Position numbers and translations under genes: made by a program. The notes under the pieces were generated by a model, which saw nothing but the letters and a program-made list of their open reading frames with translations, had not been told where the DNA came from and did no database searches. From assembly GCF_019649055.1 (NCBI RefSeq), contig NW_026570246.1, positions 620,001-684,000 on the forward strand: DNA of 64,000 bases, written 5' to 3'. Shown here piece by piece: positions 62,495-64,000 of this stretch (its first letter is position 1; the number at the start of each line of letters is the position of its first letter). Source of the stretch: Paramacrobiotus metropolitanus. Lineage: Eukaryota; Tardigrada; Eutardigrada; Parachela; Macrobiotidae.

Positions 62495-64000
62495 ATGCGG
62501 ACCGCATTGATGGTTGCAGAAAAGCCGTCCTTGGCCCAGACAATCGCGGAGATCCTCTCCAATGGGAAGCTGAACTCGCGCAAAGCATTCAACCGCGCCT
62601 GCTCCGTGCACGAATTCACGGGACAGTGGCCGAACAGCGGCGAACCGATATTCTTCAAGATGACGAGCACATGCGGGCATGTCATGGGAGTGGATTTCCC
62701 TGGCCGTTTCAACAACTGGAATGCCACCGATCCGGCTGAACTCTTTGATTGTCCAGTTCAGCAGATTGAAGCCAATCCCAGTCTGGCGATCCCGCGATTG
62801 TTGCATCAAGAAGCCAAGGGCGCTGATTTATTGGTCTTGTGGTTGGATTGTGATAAAGAAGGGGAAAACATTTGCTTTGAAGGTTCGTTGAATATTTTGT
62901 TGTAGAAATGTACTATGATTGTTTGCTTTCTTGACCAGGCAGTTTTTATTGTTATTATTTAAATATCCGCCTGCAGTAGTCGAATTTCATTAGACGGAGA
63001 TATTTTACCACGCTACTGGAGAATTTTGTTGTCTAACTGTGAAAATTCTATATTGATTTTTATGGCTTGATTTTAATTTTATTAATACAGTGATCCAATC
63101 GGTCACGGCCGCCATGAATAAGCCGACCTCGCGTGAACCAAATATTTATCGAGCGAAATTCAGCGCTCTGACTAGCAAGGACATCAAGCACGCTATGAAC
63201 AATTTGGTGTTTCCCAATAAGAACGAATCACTATCCGTTGACGCTCGAATGGAATTGGATCTGCGTATTGGATGTGCATTTACACGCTTTCAGACGAGGC
63301 ATTTTAATGGGAAATTTGGCGATCTGAACAGCGCCACGATATCGTTCGGACCGTGTCAGACGCCGACGCTGGCGTTTTGCGTGCGACGTCACGACGAAAT
63401 CCAGCAATTCAAGCCCGAGCCATACTGGTTTCCGGAGCCAGTATTGGTGACACCTTCGGGGGAGAAGTTCTCGCCGTCCTGGGCAAGGAGCGCGATGTTC
63501 AACCGTCCCGTCGCGGAGATGATTTTAAAGAATCTAAAAGATCTGAAAACGGCGGAAGTCGTCTCGGTGGCGACCCAGGAGTGTCGGAAACAGCGGCCAA
63601 ATGCACTGAATACCGTTAGTTTACTTCGGGTGGCTAGTGCGGGACTGGGGATGGCCCCGCATCATGCTATGCAGGTAAACTTCTGCAAGCGCACAGTTTT
63701 ATTGACCAGAAAAAAATTCCGGTTTTATTGTCTGCGTTCTGGCTTTTCCACCCACTATAAATTGCTTAACAGATTTATCATGAAAATTTTTTATTGAATT
63801 CTACGAGTACATAAAGGTTTGCAGCCATGAAACATGATAAAACATTGGATACTTACTACATATCATAAAAACGAAAGTTCGGTCAATTTATTCTCTCCTT
63901 CAACATACCGAGAACAGGATACCGCGTTAAATTTTTGTTGCTATTTTGGCTAAAAACGTTGGCACAGTATAGCCAGTCTTCTCGCGGTCACTATTCTCAC
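62495..64000 (+). CDS. TOP3B: DNA topoisomerase 3-beta, 5' part (continues beyond window)
   Basis: Type IA topoisomerase acting on single-stranded DNA and, with TDRD3 in animals, on mRNA. Exon 1 (62495-62882) starts MRTALMVAEKPSLAQTIAEI: the Toprim Glu is in VAEKPS, and LWLDCDKEGENICFEG holds the DxDxE metal site. Exon 2 (63091-63674) continues VIQSVTAAMNKP, then LSVDARMELDLRIGCAFTRF and SATISFGPCQTPTL, ending NTVSLLRVASAGLG... HHAMQ. A GTAAAC donor follows at 63675 and the remaining 325 nt look intronic. The catalytic Tyr motif (YPRTE region) and the C-terminal RGG/zinc part lie to the right, outside the window. GPCQTP and the overall pattern favour the beta over the alpha class. Confidence 0.95.

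Overview
The window is animal nuclear DNA: about 16 protein genes with spliceosomal introns (GT...AG, mostly 40-250 nt), secretion signals, and several purely metazoan families (presenilin, CYLD, a TRPM-type channel, a thioester-protein homologue, heme peroxidase, SLC22 transporter). Compact genes, very short introns and short intergenic gaps suggest a small-genome ecdysozoan. My best guess is a tardigrade, but that is inference; a search with the APC1 or presenilin protein would settle it. I saw no CRISPR, insertion sequence, rRNA or convincing tRNA.

Layout. 1-3.8 kb (-): N-terminal half of a TRPM-like channel, running off the left edge. 5.3-8.4 kb (+): presenilin, 9 coding exons. 9.3-12.9 kb (+): CYLD deubiquitinase. 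14.2-21.0 kb (+): alpha-2-macroglobulin/TEP-family protein whose thioester site is replaced. 21.7-23.2 kb (+): astacin metalloprotease, followed by a leucine-rich-repeat-like coding block (23.3-24.2 kb) whose 5' end I could not find. 26.1-28.1 and 29.2-31.7 kb (+): tandem pair of secreted VWA-domain proteins. 32.8-33.5 kb (-) and 36.3-36.8 kb (-): two small secreted Gly/Asn-rich proteins of the same exon architecture. 34.9-35.5 kb (-): intronless RibD-C/DHFR-like reductase. 38.1-43.6 kb (+): secreted heme peroxidase with 19 exons, some tiny. 44.5-45.7 kb (-): intronless questin-oxidase-like protein. 46.4-53.8 kb (-): ANAPC1. 54.6-56.9 kb (-): SLC22-like transporter with an apparent frameshift. 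57.8-60.5 kb (+): GTF2H1 (TFIIH p62). 61.2-61.9 kb (-): PBDC1. 62.5 kb to the right edge (+): TOP3B.

There is no operon logic. The genes fall into housekeeping functions (cell cycle, transcription/repair, topoisomerase), signalling/immunity (CYLD, TEP-like, presenilin) and secreted or extracellular-matrix proteins (astacin, VWA pair, Gly-rich proteins, peroxidase). Exon boundaries were set by hand from splice signals, reading-phase continuity and family homology. For ANAPC1, GTF2H1, presenilin, CYLD, PBDC1 and the peroxidase every exon phase closes, so I trust those models most.

The points most worth a second look are the thioester-less TEP protein, the VWA pair with a shared unnamed N-terminal domain (one member lacking a core strand), the frameshift or intronised segment in the SLC22 gene, the class of ~40-nt introns, the Met-less hidden Gly-rich gene, and a strongly recurrent non-coding octamer TACGAGTA.
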